In this document: positions 36,118 through 44,622 of the stretch, one piece after another | Position numbering within the stretch: position 1 is the first letter of the stretch | How the letters are laid out: every line of letters begins with the position of its first letter | NCBI GenBank assembly: GCA_937997955.1 | Contig: CALLDR010000038.1 | Span: 1 to 64,000, forward strand | Length of the DNA stretch: 64,000 nucleotides | From: an uncultured Emergencia sp. | GTDB lineage: Bacteria; Bacillota; Clostridia; Peptostreptococcales; Anaerovoracaceae | Reading direction: 5' to 3' | Translations under genes and position numbers: made by a program | The notes under the pieces: model-generated | The model's input: the letters and a program-made list of their open reading frames with translations, nothing else | Told to the model about the DNA's origin: nothing | Databases searched by the model: none

Positions 36118-36690
36118 ATGACGACGATGACAACGACAACAAATCATTCAGATAAGCTGCGGACCTATGATATGGTCCTGATCGCCATGTTCGCTGTGCT
36201 GATGGCGGTATGTTCCTGGATCTCCATCCCCATGGAGGTTCCGTTTACCCTGCAGACCTTCGGACTGTTCCTGACAGTAGGCGTGCTGGGCGGCAAGCGG
36301 GGAACCTTCGCGGTCCTGATCTACATTCTGCTGGGAGCCATAGGCGTGCCTGTTTTTGCCGGCTTTAACAGCGGGATCGGCGTTCTGCTGGGAACTACCG
36401 GGGGCTATATCGTAGGCTTCCTGCTGTCCGGACTGGCGATGTGGGGACTGGAAAAGCTGATCGGGCGCAAGACCTGGGCGCTGATCGTTTCCATGCTCTG
36501 CGCCATGGTGATCTACTTCGTGTTTGGAACCATCTGGTTTATGGTGGTCTATACGAAGAGCACCGGGGCCATCGGGCTGATGGCGGTGCTGGGCTGGTGC
36601 GTGATCCCGTTTATCGTGCCGGATCTGCTGAAGATGGCGCTGGCGCTGGTTCTGACCAACAAGCTGCGCCGCATCGTGAAGCTGCAGTAA
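36118..36690 (+). CDS. bioY: BioY, substrate-binding component of biotin ECF transporter
   Basis: A 190-residue membrane protein with six helices. It shows the BioY pattern: IPMEVPFTLQTFGLFLTVGVLGGKRG near residues 38-65, GAIGVPVFAGFNSGIGVLLGTTGGYIVGF, and the end PFIVPDLLKMALALVL. It captures biotin and works with an ECF energy module not encoded here. The BirA operator upstream supports the assignment. Confidence 0.95.
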   Translation: MTTMTTTTNHSDKLRTYDMVLIAMFAVLMAVCSWISIPMEVPFTLQTFGLFLTVGVLGGKRGTFAVLIYILLGAIGVPVFAGFNSGIGVLLGTTGGYIVGFLLSGLAMWGLEKLIGRKTWALIVSMLCAMVIYFVFGTIWFMVVYTKSTGAIGLMAVLGWCVIPFIVPDLLKMALALVLTNKLRRIVKLQ

Positions 36691-36734
36691 TGGCAGGAGC
36701 AGATATGCGCGCCTCAGGCTGGATTTCAATATTT

Positions 36735-36784
36735 CATACGATTGCATACGGCTATATACGGCTGCATACGGCAAAATACGACTG
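36735..36784 (+). repeat. 10-bp tandem repeat, five units (ATACG)
   Basis: ATACG occurs at 36736, 36746, 36756, 36766 and 36776, exactly one per 10 bases, with unit consensus close to CATACGGCTG. It lies between the bioY stop and its terminator. Confidence 0.9.
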
Positions 36785-36815
36785 ACAGCATCCTTGTGAC
36801 AGGCTGTCAGTTTTT
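36781..36815 (+). terminator. Terminator of bioY
   Basis: CTGACAGC pairs with GCTGTCAG, followed by TTTTTG. Confidence 0.88.
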
Positions 36816-36957
36816 GTTTTGACAGCGGTGAATTTGACCATATTGCGGTTGAAAAAACAGGTACAAACAAGTATAATGTAAGAAGTCTGTGAAATACGTC
36901 AGACGTTGAAATTCGTTATCATGTTGAACCAATATAATAAATCAAAGGAGAAAGAGT

Positions 36958-37653
36958 ATGAGTGGTATTTTATATGGAGTAGGCGTAGGGCCTGGCGATC
37001 CGGAGCTGATGACACTGAAGGCTGTTCGCCTGATCCGGGAAAACGAAGTCGTAGCGGTGCCAGGGGCCGACGTCAGGGAGACGGTGGCCTATCAGATCGC
37101 CGTGCAGGCGGCGCCGGAGCTGGCGGACAAGGAGCTGCTTCCGATCTACATGCCGATGACCCACGATCTGGAGGAGCAGCGCCGCAATCACGAAAAGGGA
37201 GCGGCCACCATCGAAGGATATTTAAAAGAAGGAAAAAACGTCGTGTTTCTGACACTGGGAGATCCGACGATCTATTCTACCTTCTCTTATCTGCAGAAGC
37301 GGGTCAAGGACCACGGTTATCAGACCGTACTGGTCAGCGGTATTCCTTCCTTCTGCGCGGCCGCCGCGAGAATGGACATTTCACTGTCCGAGTGGAACGA
37401 GCAGCTGCATATTCTTCCTGCAGTACATCGTCTCGACGATAAGCTGGAGCAGTCCGGCAACTACGTGCTGATGAAATCCGGCAAAAAGATGAAGCAGGTC
37501 AAGGAGATCCTGGCGGCCAGCGGACGCAGCGTAGTCATGGTGGAGAACTGCGGCATGGAGGACGAGCGGGTCTACGGCAGCCTGGACGAGATTCCAGATG
37601 ATGCCGGCTACTATTCCCTCATTATCGCAAAGGAGCAGAAGACTGAGAAATGA
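36958..37653 (+). CDS. cobI: Precorrin-2/cobalt-factor II C20-methyltransferase
   Basis: A 231-residue tetrapyrrole methylase: the first motif YGVGVGPGDPELMTLKA, then FLTLGDPTIYSTF and VSGIPSFCAAAARM fit CobI/CbiL. The enzyme methylates C20 of precorrin-2 with SAM in corrin-ring synthesis. A promoter with TTGAAA-17-TATAAT lies upstream (about 36852-36880). It is isolated from other corrin genes and overlaps an ABC transporter ATPase by 4 bases, an unusual partnership. Confidence 0.9.
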   Translation: MSGILYGVGVGPGDPELMTLKAVRLIRENEVVAVPGADVRETVAYQIAVQAAPELADKELLPIYMPMTHDLEEQRRNHEKGAATIEGYLKEGKNVVFLTLGDPTIYSTFSYLQKRVKDHGYQTVLVSGIPSFCAAAARMDISLSEWNEQLHILPAVHRLDDKLEQSGNYVLMKSGKKMKQVKEILAASGRSVVMVENCGMEDERVYGSLDEIPDDAGYYSLIIAKEQKTEK

Positions 37654-38489
37654 TAGAGATCAGGAATCTTACCAAGAAGTTCGATGATTTTACGGCGGTG
37701 GATTCTCTGAACCTGACCATAGAGTCAGGTGAATTTTTCGGCCTGCTGGGGCCCAACGGCGCGGGAAAGACCACGACCATCGGTATGCTGTCCACGCTGC
37801 TTCTGCCTACGGCCGGAGAGATCCTCATAGACGGACAGCAGCTGAACCGCCAGCGTCCTGATCTGAAGCGGAAGCTGAGCGTGATCACCCAGGAGTATTC
37901 CATGCGTCAGGACATGACCATGGACGAGATCATGGAGTACCAGGGCCGGCTGTACTTCATGCCTGTGAAGCAGATCCGGGCCAGAACCGAGGAACTGCTG
38001 GAATTCTGCGAGCTGATCCAGTTCCGAAAGAGAACCGTCCGCAAGCTGTCCGGCGGCATGAAGCGGAAGCTGATGGTCTGCCGGGCTCTTTTGACGGAGC
38101 CTGAGATCCTGCTGCTGGACGAGCCTACCGCAGGCATGGACGCCCTGTCCAGGCGTCAGATGTGGAATCTTTTGCGCAGGCTCAACGAAAAGCATCTGAC
38201 AATCCTGCTGACCACCCATTACATGGAAGAGGCCCAGGTCCTGTGTGACCGGCTGGCGCTGATGAACAAAGGCAAGCTGGAGGAAGTGGGTACGCCCAAA
38301 GCCTTTATCCAACAGCTGGGGCCTTTCGCCGTGGACGAAACCACGGAGGAGGAAGTGCAGAGCCGCTTCTTCGCCACAAAGGAGGAGGCCATCGCCTGCC
38401 TCAGCCAGCTGAAGGGGCAGACTACCCTGAGAGAGACCACCCTGGAAGACGTGTTCATTGAAAGGGTCGGCGGCAAGCTGATGCCGTAA
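37650..38489 (+). CDS. ABC transporter ATP-binding protein (ABC-2 type)
   Basis: A 279-residue ATPase with GPNGAGKTTTIGML, signature LSGGMKRKL, Walker B ILLLDEPTAGMD and a C-terminal extension of about 60 residues as in DrrA/NodI-like exporters. It begins inside the stop of cobI (ATGA overlap), so it is co-translated with it, and it is followed by its permease. Confidence 0.92.
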   Translation: MIEIRNLTKKFDDFTAVDSLNLTIESGEFFGLLGPNGAGKTTTIGMLSTLLLPTAGEILIDGQQLNRQRPDLKRKLSVITQEYSMRQDMTMDEIMEYQGRLYFMPVKQIRARTEELLEFCELIQFRKRTVRKLSGGMKRKLMVCRALLTEPEILLLDEPTAGMDALSRRQMWNLLRRLNEKHLTILLTTHYMEEAQVLCDRLALMNKGKLEEVGTPKAFIQQLGPFAVDETTEEEVQSRFFATKEEAIACLSQLKGQTTLRETTLEDVFIERVGGKLMP

Positions 38490-38528
38490 AATCACGCAAG
38501 CATACACATATTAAATTGGAGTTATATT

Positions 38529-39263
38529 ATGGGAATCGTTACAGTTTTATGGGAAAAGTGGGTGGAGTTCAGACGGGACTTTTACAAGATCACTTTGGCG
38601 GCCATGGTGGCGCCTCTCATGTATCTGGTGGTTTTCGGCATGGGTGTGCAGACCACGTCCCACGGACAGCCTTACCTCTATTTCCTGATCCCCGGCGTGG
38701 TCTCCCTGACCACCATGACAGGAAGCTTCAACGCCATCGCGCAGAACCTTAATGTGCAGCGGCTGTACGAGAGGGCCTTTGACCAGATCATGATATCACC
38801 GACGCCTCTGTGGCAGTTTATCGTAGGCCAGATCCTTGCGGGCAGCCTGCGGGGCATCTATGCGGGATGTGTCATCCTCCTGCTGACGCTGCCGATCCAG
38901 TCGGGCCTCATATTCAGCCCGTTGTCTTTTGTGGTCATGTTCCTCAACGGAGCCGTATTTTCGGCCATCGGCGTAGTGGTATCCTTCATCGCGAAGAACC
39001 ACACAGATGTGCCGCGCTTTTCCAACTACATCATCATGCCGATGTCCTATCTGTGCAACACCTTTTTTGCCACAGATTCTATGCCCCACGGCCTGCGGGA
39101 GGTTTTGTCCGCGCTGCCTCTGTCCCAGACCAGCGGCGTAGTCCGCGGCATCGCTACAGGAGAACCGGTAAACGTGCTGACGGCAGTTTTGATCCTGCTG
39201 GCCTATCTGGTCGTATTTACTTCGATCGCGTTCTGGTTTATATACAAAAAGAAGAATCTCTGA
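38529..39263 (+). CDS. ABC-2-type permease
   Basis: A 244-residue permease with about six helices and the ABC-2 family tail (PMSYLCNTFFATDSMPHGLREVLSALPLSQTSGVVRGI). It forms an exporter with the preceding ATPase. The substrate is unknown; the flanking cobI and NEAT-like genes hint at tetrapyrrole or metal handling, which is inference only. Confidence 0.9.
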   Translation: MGIVTVLWEKWVEFRRDFYKITLAAMVAPLMYLVVFGMGVQTTSHGQPYLYFLIPGVVSLTTMTGSFNAIAQNLNVQRLYERAFDQIMISPTPLWQFIVGQILAGSLRGIYAGCVILLLTLPIQSGLIFSPLSFVVMFLNGAVFSAIGVVVSFIAKNHTDVPRFSNYIIMPMSYLCNTFFATDSMPHGLREVLSALPLSQTSGVVRGIATGEPVNVLTAVLILLAYLVVFTSIAFWFIYKKKNL

Positions 39264-39283
39264 TAGAGGGAAATGGATGATAG

Positions 39284-40399
39284 ATGATGAAAAGAATCAA
39301 ACACTATTTTATTACAGTCTTTTTGACCGCCGTCCTGGTGTCGGCGTTTTGCGGCCCCATGGAGGCTCTGGCGGCGGAGCCGCCCTATGATAAGGTGGTA
39401 TCCTATTCCAACGCCATTCCGGCGGAGGAGGTGACCCAGTACGGCATGCTGCCCATCTACGGAAGAGATGTCAAGGACGGAACCTACGACGTGGATGTCC
39501 GGTCCAGCTCGACCATGTTCCGGGTGGTAAAGGCGGTTCTGACCGTGGAAGGCGACGAAATGACGGCGGACATTACCCTGAGCGGACAGGGCTACATCAA
39601 ACTGTTCATGGGCACCGGCAAGGAGGCCGCGGCCAGCGACATGTCCGGCTTCATCGACTATACGGAGGGTGACGACGGCCTGTACACCTTCACCGTTCCC
39701 GTGGACGGACTGAACAAAGCTTTGTCCTGCGCGGCATTCAGCCAGAGAAAAGGGCAGTGGTACGACAGACTGATCCTCTTTGACGCGTCCAGCCTGCCGG
39801 AGAAGGCCCTGGAGGTGGACCTGCCGGATTATGACGCCATAGAATCGGCTATGAAGAACAGCGGAAGCGGCGGCGGTACCGGAGGCGTCCTGATCACCTC
39901 TTCCGGCGTCATCGGGGACGAGGGGTCTTCCAGCACGGGAGGCCAGTCCGTCAAAGCCATGAACATCGATATGGACGACGGAGAGTATTCCATCGACGTG
40001 ATTCTGGCCGGCGGCAGCGGCAAAGCCAGCGTTTCCACGCCGACCCTGCTCATCGTCAAAGAAGGCAGGGCCTACGCCCGCCTGGTGTGGAGCAGTTCAA
40101 ACTATGATTACATGATCGTGGGCAGCGACAAATATCTGGATATCAACGAAGGGGAAGGAAATTCCACCTTTGAGATCCCGATCACGGCCATGGACAAGGA
40201 AATGAAGGTCATCGCGGACACCACGGCCATGGGAACGCCCCACGAGGTGGAATATACGCTGACCTTCTACAAGGAGTCCATCGGCTCCAAGAAGCAGATG
40301 CCCCAGGAAGCCGCCAAACGGGTCCTGGTCATCGCCGTGATCATCATTATCGTTGGCGGTATTTTAAACCACTATGTAAAGAAAAAGAGAAGGGTGTAG
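39284..40399 (+). CDS. Surface protein with two NEAT-like domains and C-terminal anchor
   Basis: A 371-residue secreted protein: signal peptide to about residue 31 (ALAAEPP), two similar beta-rich domains (about residues 60-170 and 225-340), each opening DG-x-Y-x-V/I-D-V and ending in an F-T/E-x-P-V/I strand, a Gly/Ser linker between, and a final membrane helix with KKKRRV tail. The layout resembles NEAT-type heme-binding domains in Firmicutes surface proteins. I am not certain of the family, and no LPXTG motif is present. It probably belongs to the cobI/ABC operon. Confidence 0.6.
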   Translation: MMKRIKHYFITVFLTAVLVSAFCGPMEALAAEPPYDKVVSYSNAIPAEEVTQYGMLPIYGRDVKDGTYDVDVRSSSTMFRVVKAVLTVEGDEMTADITLSGQGYIKLFMGTGKEAAASDMSGFIDYTEGDDGLYTFTVPVDGLNKALSCAAFSQRKGQWYDRLILFDASSLPEKALEVDLPDYDAIESAMKNSGSGGGTGGVLITSSGVIGDEGSSSTGGQSVKAMNIDMDDGEYSIDVILAGGSGKASVSTPTLLIVKEGRAYARLVWSSSNYDYMIVGSDKYLDINEGEGNSTFEIPITAMDKEMKVIADTTAMGTPHEVEYTLTFYKESIGSKKQMPQEAAKRVLVIAVIIIIVGGILNHYVKKKRRV

Positions 40400-40480
40400 G
40401 GCAGCTGTCAGCCCCATATCCAGGACTTCGCCAGGACTTTTCAAAGCCTTCTCTAAGTCTTTTCAAATTTTTTCTTAAGC

Positions 40481-40508
40481 AAAAAGCCGGGGATTCTGCC
40501 CGGCTTTT
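40481..40508. terminator. Bidirectional terminator
   Basis: AAAAGCCGGG pairs with CCCGGCTTTT, with A and T runs on both sides. It separates the converging NEAT-like and aminopeptidase genes. Confidence 0.88.
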
Positions 40509-40537
40509 GTAATGCCCTGAAACGGATTTCTTCTGCG

Positions 40538-40573
40538 TATTTGACAGGAGACAATTCTATTTGACAGGAGACA
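40538..40573 (-). repeat. 16-bp direct repeat spanning the aminopeptidase stop codon
   Basis: TATTTGACAGGAGACA occurs at 40538 and 40558. The second copy holds the end of the aminopeptidase gene; the first lies just beyond its stop. Confidence 0.85.
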
Positions 40574-41588
40574 GCTCATACAGCTCCTGATCTACGATTT
40601 TTCCTTCGTCCATCAGCTGTACGCCGTCCAGCCATACGCTGGAATTGAGACAGATGCCGTCGGTATGGGAAACGGCGTCCTGGCCGCAAGGCGGCGCGTC
40701 TATAGGGCTGACATAGCCGATGCCCCATTCCGTACATCCCCAGACTCGCTCATCTTCTACCACGTTTCCTGTCAGTCTGGCGCCAGGATTGAAGCCGTAG
40801 GCGATATGGGCCATTTTCAGCATACCTTCATCATTAAAGTCTTTCAGGTACTTTTCGTATTCCGCCGCCTCCCGGCCGCCGTCAAAGCCGACGATTTTCC
40901 CGTTTTCGACGGTCAGGATCACTGGCTGTGACGGAACGTGTCCGAACGGCGGCGTAATGGTTCCGTCAAAGACGATCTTTCCGTTGATGGAACCGAACTT
41001 AGGAACCACGTTGAGTTGTCCGGTCAGCATGTGCATGCCGGGAACGCCGGCCTTGCCGCAGTCGACGCAGACCAGATGAGATGGGTCCAGCTCAAAGGAA
41101 ACATCGGTTCCGGCAGGGGTGGTGACCCGCATTTCTTTGGCCTCTCTGTGCCTCTGTCCGAAGGCTTCCATGAAGACCTGCAGCGGCTTGGTATCTACCT
41201 CGCCTACGGTCCGGATCAGCAGTTCCGGCGAAAAATCTACCAGACACATGTAGCGCAGCTTCTGGTTCTTTTCCATAGCCCTTTCAAAAGGCGTGGAGTA
41301 CAGCAGCCACTGGTGGTTGAACTCGATCCACACGTCGGCGCCCAGCAGGGCTCCCGTCAGGGCGTCTACCGGAATTTCCGGGTCCGCGGCTTTGCCTACA
41401 GAACCCGGCGTCGCGATCTGGATCGTCATCGGGAAGGCTCCCAGACTGTGGACGCCTGCGGCGACGGCGTTTACCAGGCTCTCGTCGCTCATGGTATCGG
41501 CGGTGATGACCACGGTCTCACCGGCCTTGACCTCAAAGATTTCTCTGACCAGCTTGTCAGCTGCTTTCTGCAGTTCAAATTTCAGCAT
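40557..41588 (-). CDS. M29-like aminopeptidase family protein
   Basis: A 343-residue protein resembling the aminopeptidase T / leucyl aminopeptidase (M29-like) group: VKAGETVVITADTMSDESLVNAVA at the start, HLVCVDCGKAGVPG in the middle, GFNPGARLTGNVVEDERVWGCTEWGIGY and AVSHTDGICLNSSVWLDG near the end, which carry likely metal ligands. Start at 41588 is preferred to 41606 because GAGAGGT lies 9 bases ahead. It is divergent from an M20 peptidase. Confidence 0.8.
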   Translation of the reverse strand: MLKFELQKAADKLVREIFEVKAGETVVITADTMSDESLVNAVAAGVHSLGAFPMTIQIATPGSVGKAADPEIPVDALTGALLGADVWIEFNHQWLLYSTPFERAMEKNQKLRYMCLVDFSPELLIRTVGEVDTKPLQVFMEAFGQRHREAKEMRVTTPAGTDVSFELDPSHLVCVDCGKAGVPGMHMLTGQLNVVPKFGSINGKIVFDGTITPPFGHVPSQPVILTVENGKIVGFDGGREAAEYEKYLKDFNDEGMLKMAHIAYGFNPGARLTGNVVEDERVWGCTEWGIGYVSPIDAPPCGQDAVSHTDGICLNSSVWLDGVQLMDEGKIVDQELYELSPVK

Positions 41589-41783
41589 AATAATCGTACC
41601 TCTCATCTCAGATGTTTTTTGTTGCTGTCATTATAGCGTCTGGAAGTCTGGAAGGCATTAGGATTCCTTCAAAAACCAAAACCGTTTTTTAAAATCTTTA
41701 CAACGGCTTTCGGCCGGAGCGCGTATATAATGAAAAAAATCACTGGAAAAATCAGTGATAAAAATGATTGCGAGGAGGAAGCC

Positions 41784-43226
41784 ATGAATATAGGTGAGTT
41801 TATTGAAGTCAACAGGCAGCAGATGATCGAGGATATTTCGGATCTGATCGCTGTCCCTTCCGTATGGGACGAGGCGACGGCAGGGGAAGGGCAGCCCTTT
41901 GGCGAAGACGTAGCCCGGTGCCTTGAGGAAATCCTGGCGAAGGCAGCGGCTATGGGTATGGAGGTGAAAAACGTCGAAGGGTACGCCGGAGAGATCACCA
42001 TCAGTGGTCGTCAGACCACGGCGGCGGACACCCCTTTGATGATCGGTGTACTGGCCCATGAAGACGTGGTTCCCGCGGGAGAGGGCTGGGACACGGACCC
42101 GTTTACGCCGGTGGTCCGGGACGGCCGGCTGTATGGCCGCGGTTCTTCTGATGACAAAGGTCCGCTGGTGGCAGGGCTGTACGCGATGAAGTATCTGATG
42201 GACGAGGGACGCATCCCGGCCACGGCCTGTCTGCGGATGATCGTGGGAACCAACGAGGAGGAGGCGTGGGGCGGTATCGGTTACTACAAGGAGCATGTGG
42301 ACCGGCTGCCGGACTATTCTATCGTGCCGGACGGGTATTTTCCCCTGGTGTTCTGTGAAAAGGGCCTGCTGGACTTTGACCTGACGATTCCATCAAAGGG
42401 AGCCGCCGGGGGTACTGCAGCGGTGAGGGAGCTGACCGGCGGAAGCGGCCGTAATGTGGTGGCCGGAGGCGCCCGGTGCACGATAGACTGCGGTGACACG
42501 GGGCTTGCGGCGCGGACCGCGGAACGGCTGAACCGATGGGAGCACGTCTCTGCCGCTGCCGACGGCGCGCTGGTCAAAGTGTCTGCCGAGGGCAAAAGCA
42601 CCCACGCCATGTCACCGGAGAAGGGGCGCAACGCCATCAGCCTGCTGTTCGCGGCGCTGGGACAATTGGAGGATGACGGCTGCCGCCTGTCAGTCGGAGA
42701 TGCCGTGGAGAAATACAATCGCTGGATCGGCGACGGATACAATGGAGAAAGGTTTGGCTGCTGTTTTGAGGATCAACTGTCTGGAAAGCTGACCTTCAAC
42801 ATCGGGACTGTGCGGTATGACGAGGATAAGGAACAGCTGGTGATGGAGGCCAACATACGGTATCCTGCATCCATGGAGAAGGCTGCCGTTACAGAAGCCA
42901 TAGAAAGGACCTGCAGCGAAGGGGGTTTCAGATGGCGGGAGAGGGACTGGCTGCCGCCGGTCTATACGGAGCCGGATTCTCCCTTTGTGGTAAAGCTGAT
43001 GGAGGTCTATCGTCAGGTGACCGGCGACTGTGAAAACGACGCCTTTGCCATCGGCGGAGCCACCTATGCCAGAGCGATTCCCAACGCGGCCGCCTTCGGT
43101 CCGCTGTTCCCCCACGAGGAAGAGCTGGCTCACGAGCCCAACGAGTTTCTGTCTGTCGACAGCCTGGAGAAGATGACGGAGATCTTTATCAGAGGTCTGG
43201 ACGCCCTGCTGCACATGGACGACTAG
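41784..43226 (+). CDS. M20-family dipeptidase (PepV/Sapep-like)
   Basis: A 480-residue zinc peptidase. Metal and catalytic blocks: VLAHEDVVPAGEGWDTDPF (H and D), GRGSSDDKGPLVAG (bridging Asp), VGTNEEEAWGG (Glu pair) and IGGATYAR near the end. The ATG at 41784 is chosen for GAGGAGG upstream; earlier in-frame codons lack a site. It likely releases amino acids from dipeptides in the cytoplasm. The stop is followed directly by a 13-bp tandem repeat. Confidence 0.92.
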   Translation: MNIGEFIEVNRQQMIEDISDLIAVPSVWDEATAGEGQPFGEDVARCLEEILAKAAAMGMEVKNVEGYAGEITISGRQTTAADTPLMIGVLAHEDVVPAGEGWDTDPFTPVVRDGRLYGRGSSDDKGPLVAGLYAMKYLMDEGRIPATACLRMIVGTNEEEAWGGIGYYKEHVDRLPDYSIVPDGYFPLVFCEKGLLDFDLTIPSKGAAGGTAAVRELTGGSGRNVVAGGARCTIDCGDTGLAARTAERLNRWEHVSAAADGALVKVSAEGKSTHAMSPEKGRNAISLLFAALGQLEDDGCRLSVGDAVEKYNRWIGDGYNGERFGCCFEDQLSGKLTFNIGTVRYDEDKEQLVMEANIRYPASMEKAAVTEAIERTCSEGGFRWRERDWLPPVYTEPDSPFVVKLMEVYRQVTGDCENDAFAIGGATYARAIPNAAAFGPLFPHEEELAHEPNEFLSVDSLEKMTEIFIRGLDALLHMDD

Positions 43227-43330
43227 CTGGCGGTTTTGTCTGTTGGTCTTGTCTGCCGGCTTTGTCTGCTGGTCTTGTCTTCCGGTTTTGTCTGCCGGTT
43301 CCGCCTGCTGGCTTTGCTTGCCGGTCAGGC
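43227..43330 (+). repeat. 13-bp tandem repeat, eight units
   Basis: Eight units of consensus CTGCCGGTTTTGT run from the base after the M20 stop to the stop codon of the opposing LysR gene. Units vary at positions 3-5 and 8-10. Confidence 0.85.
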
Positions 43331-44188
43331 CTCGATGTATTCGAGGAAACGCCTGACCGGCAGGGAGGCGTTTTCCTTGTCCTTCAGCGCCAGCCCGATT
43401 TGGCGGTAAGCCGGTTCTTCCAGAGGACGCGCCGCGATGCGATAGGGATTGCGCCGCAGGATCAGCTGGGGCAGGATGCTGACGCCGAGACCGCTTTCCA
43501 CCATGGACAGTATGGCGTAGTCGTCGTAGGTGGTGAACTGGATATCGGGACGGATGCCCTTCCCTTCAAAGAGAGGGGAGATCTCGGCCTTTTCGCTTGT
43601 CTCCCGCAGCATGAAGGCGCAGCCGGCCAGGGCCTCCAGAGGAACACGGTCACAGGCCGCCAGTGGGTGGTTTTCCGGCAGTATGGCCAGCAGCTCGTCT
43701 CTGTAGACAGCGGCCAATTGCAGCTCGGGCCGGACAGGAAGCAGGACGAAGCCCAGGTCCACCCGGCCTGTCATGATCCACTGCTCGATCTGTCCGTATT
43801 CGCCGGTGAGCAGCTCGTAATCGATGCCGGGATAGTCGTGCTGGAACCGTTTGATGATGGAAGGCAGCCAATGGGTGGCTACGCTGGAAAAGGTTCCGAT
43901 GCGGATCAGGCCTGACTGCAGGCCGTGAAGACTGTCGATGCGGGTCTGGAGATCCTCGTACTGGCTGCACAGCTGCTGGATATGGGGCAGCAGAGAGCGT
44001 CCTTCCGCGGTCAGCTGGACGCCGCCGCGGCTGCGTATGAGCAGAGGGAGGTTCCATTCTCTTTCCAGATCGGCCACCATGCGGCTGACACCGGATTGGG
44101 AGTAGTTTAAAGCCTCGGCGGCCTTGGTGAAGCTGCCGCTGTCTACGGTTTTGATCAGAGCTTTGTATTTGAAAATGTTCGCGTCCAT
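43325..44188 (-). CDS. LysR-family transcriptional regulator
   Basis: A 287-residue LysR regulator with helix-turn-helix DSGSFTKAAEALNYSQSGVSRMVADLE and an effector domain (GLIRIGTFSSVATHWLPSIIK). The start at 44188 (MDANIF) has AAAGGA before it; upstream codons to 44221 look unconserved. It is divergent from the gate-domain membrane protein and may control it. Confidence 0.9.
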   Translation of the reverse strand: MDANIFKYKALIKTVDSGSFTKAAEALNYSQSGVSRMVADLEREWNLPLLIRSRGGVQLTAEGRSLLPHIQQLCSQYEDLQTRIDSLHGLQSGLIRIGTFSSVATHWLPSIIKRFQHDYPGIDYELLTGEYGQIEQWIMTGRVDLGFVLLPVRPELQLAAVYRDELLAILPENHPLAACDRVPLEALAGCAFMLRETSEKAEISPLFEGKGIRPDIQFTTYDDYAILSMVESGLGVSILPQLILRRNPYRIAARPLEEPAYRQIGLALKDKENASLPVRRFLEYIEA

Positions 44189-44622
44189 GGTTCCTGTCCT
44201 TTCTCTTGTCCGCCTTGCCATCCCCTGGCGCCGCGGCTGCGCGGCTGCGCCGCAGCGGATATTCCGGCAGCGGCCGATTCTCCGGCTTTGGCTGATGTTT
44301 CGTCTCTGACTGATGCTTCGACGCCGCTCACCCGCCGCTCACCGGCTGCTGGAGCGCTAGTCCGTTGGGCTGTTGAGGGGTGGCTGTTGGGGGTGTTTGC
44401 CGTTGGGCTGTTGATTATGCAATTTTGTAATGTAAAGCATGAAGAAAATTCGCTTTTGTAATCATATGGACTATGATACACTGTTTACGACAAAAAAGCA
44501 ATACGGCCTGATCAATCTGCAGGCGGTTTTGCGGGATATTTTTGCGAGGCAGTTTTGTGGGGCGGCGGACTCTGGCTTGCAGTTTTTTTGAGAACTGCCG
44601 CGGTACACATAAGGAGGAACAT
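44189..44622 (+). other. Intergenic region with direct repeats, no gene
   Basis: These 434 bases hold no convincing gene. CCGTTGGGCTGTTGA occurs twice (44362-44376, 44400-44414), and a GC-rich GGCTGCGC repeat/hairpin lies near 44225-44260. An AT-rich stretch with a possible -10 (TATGAT near 44471) precedes the downstream gene. Confidence 0.6.
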
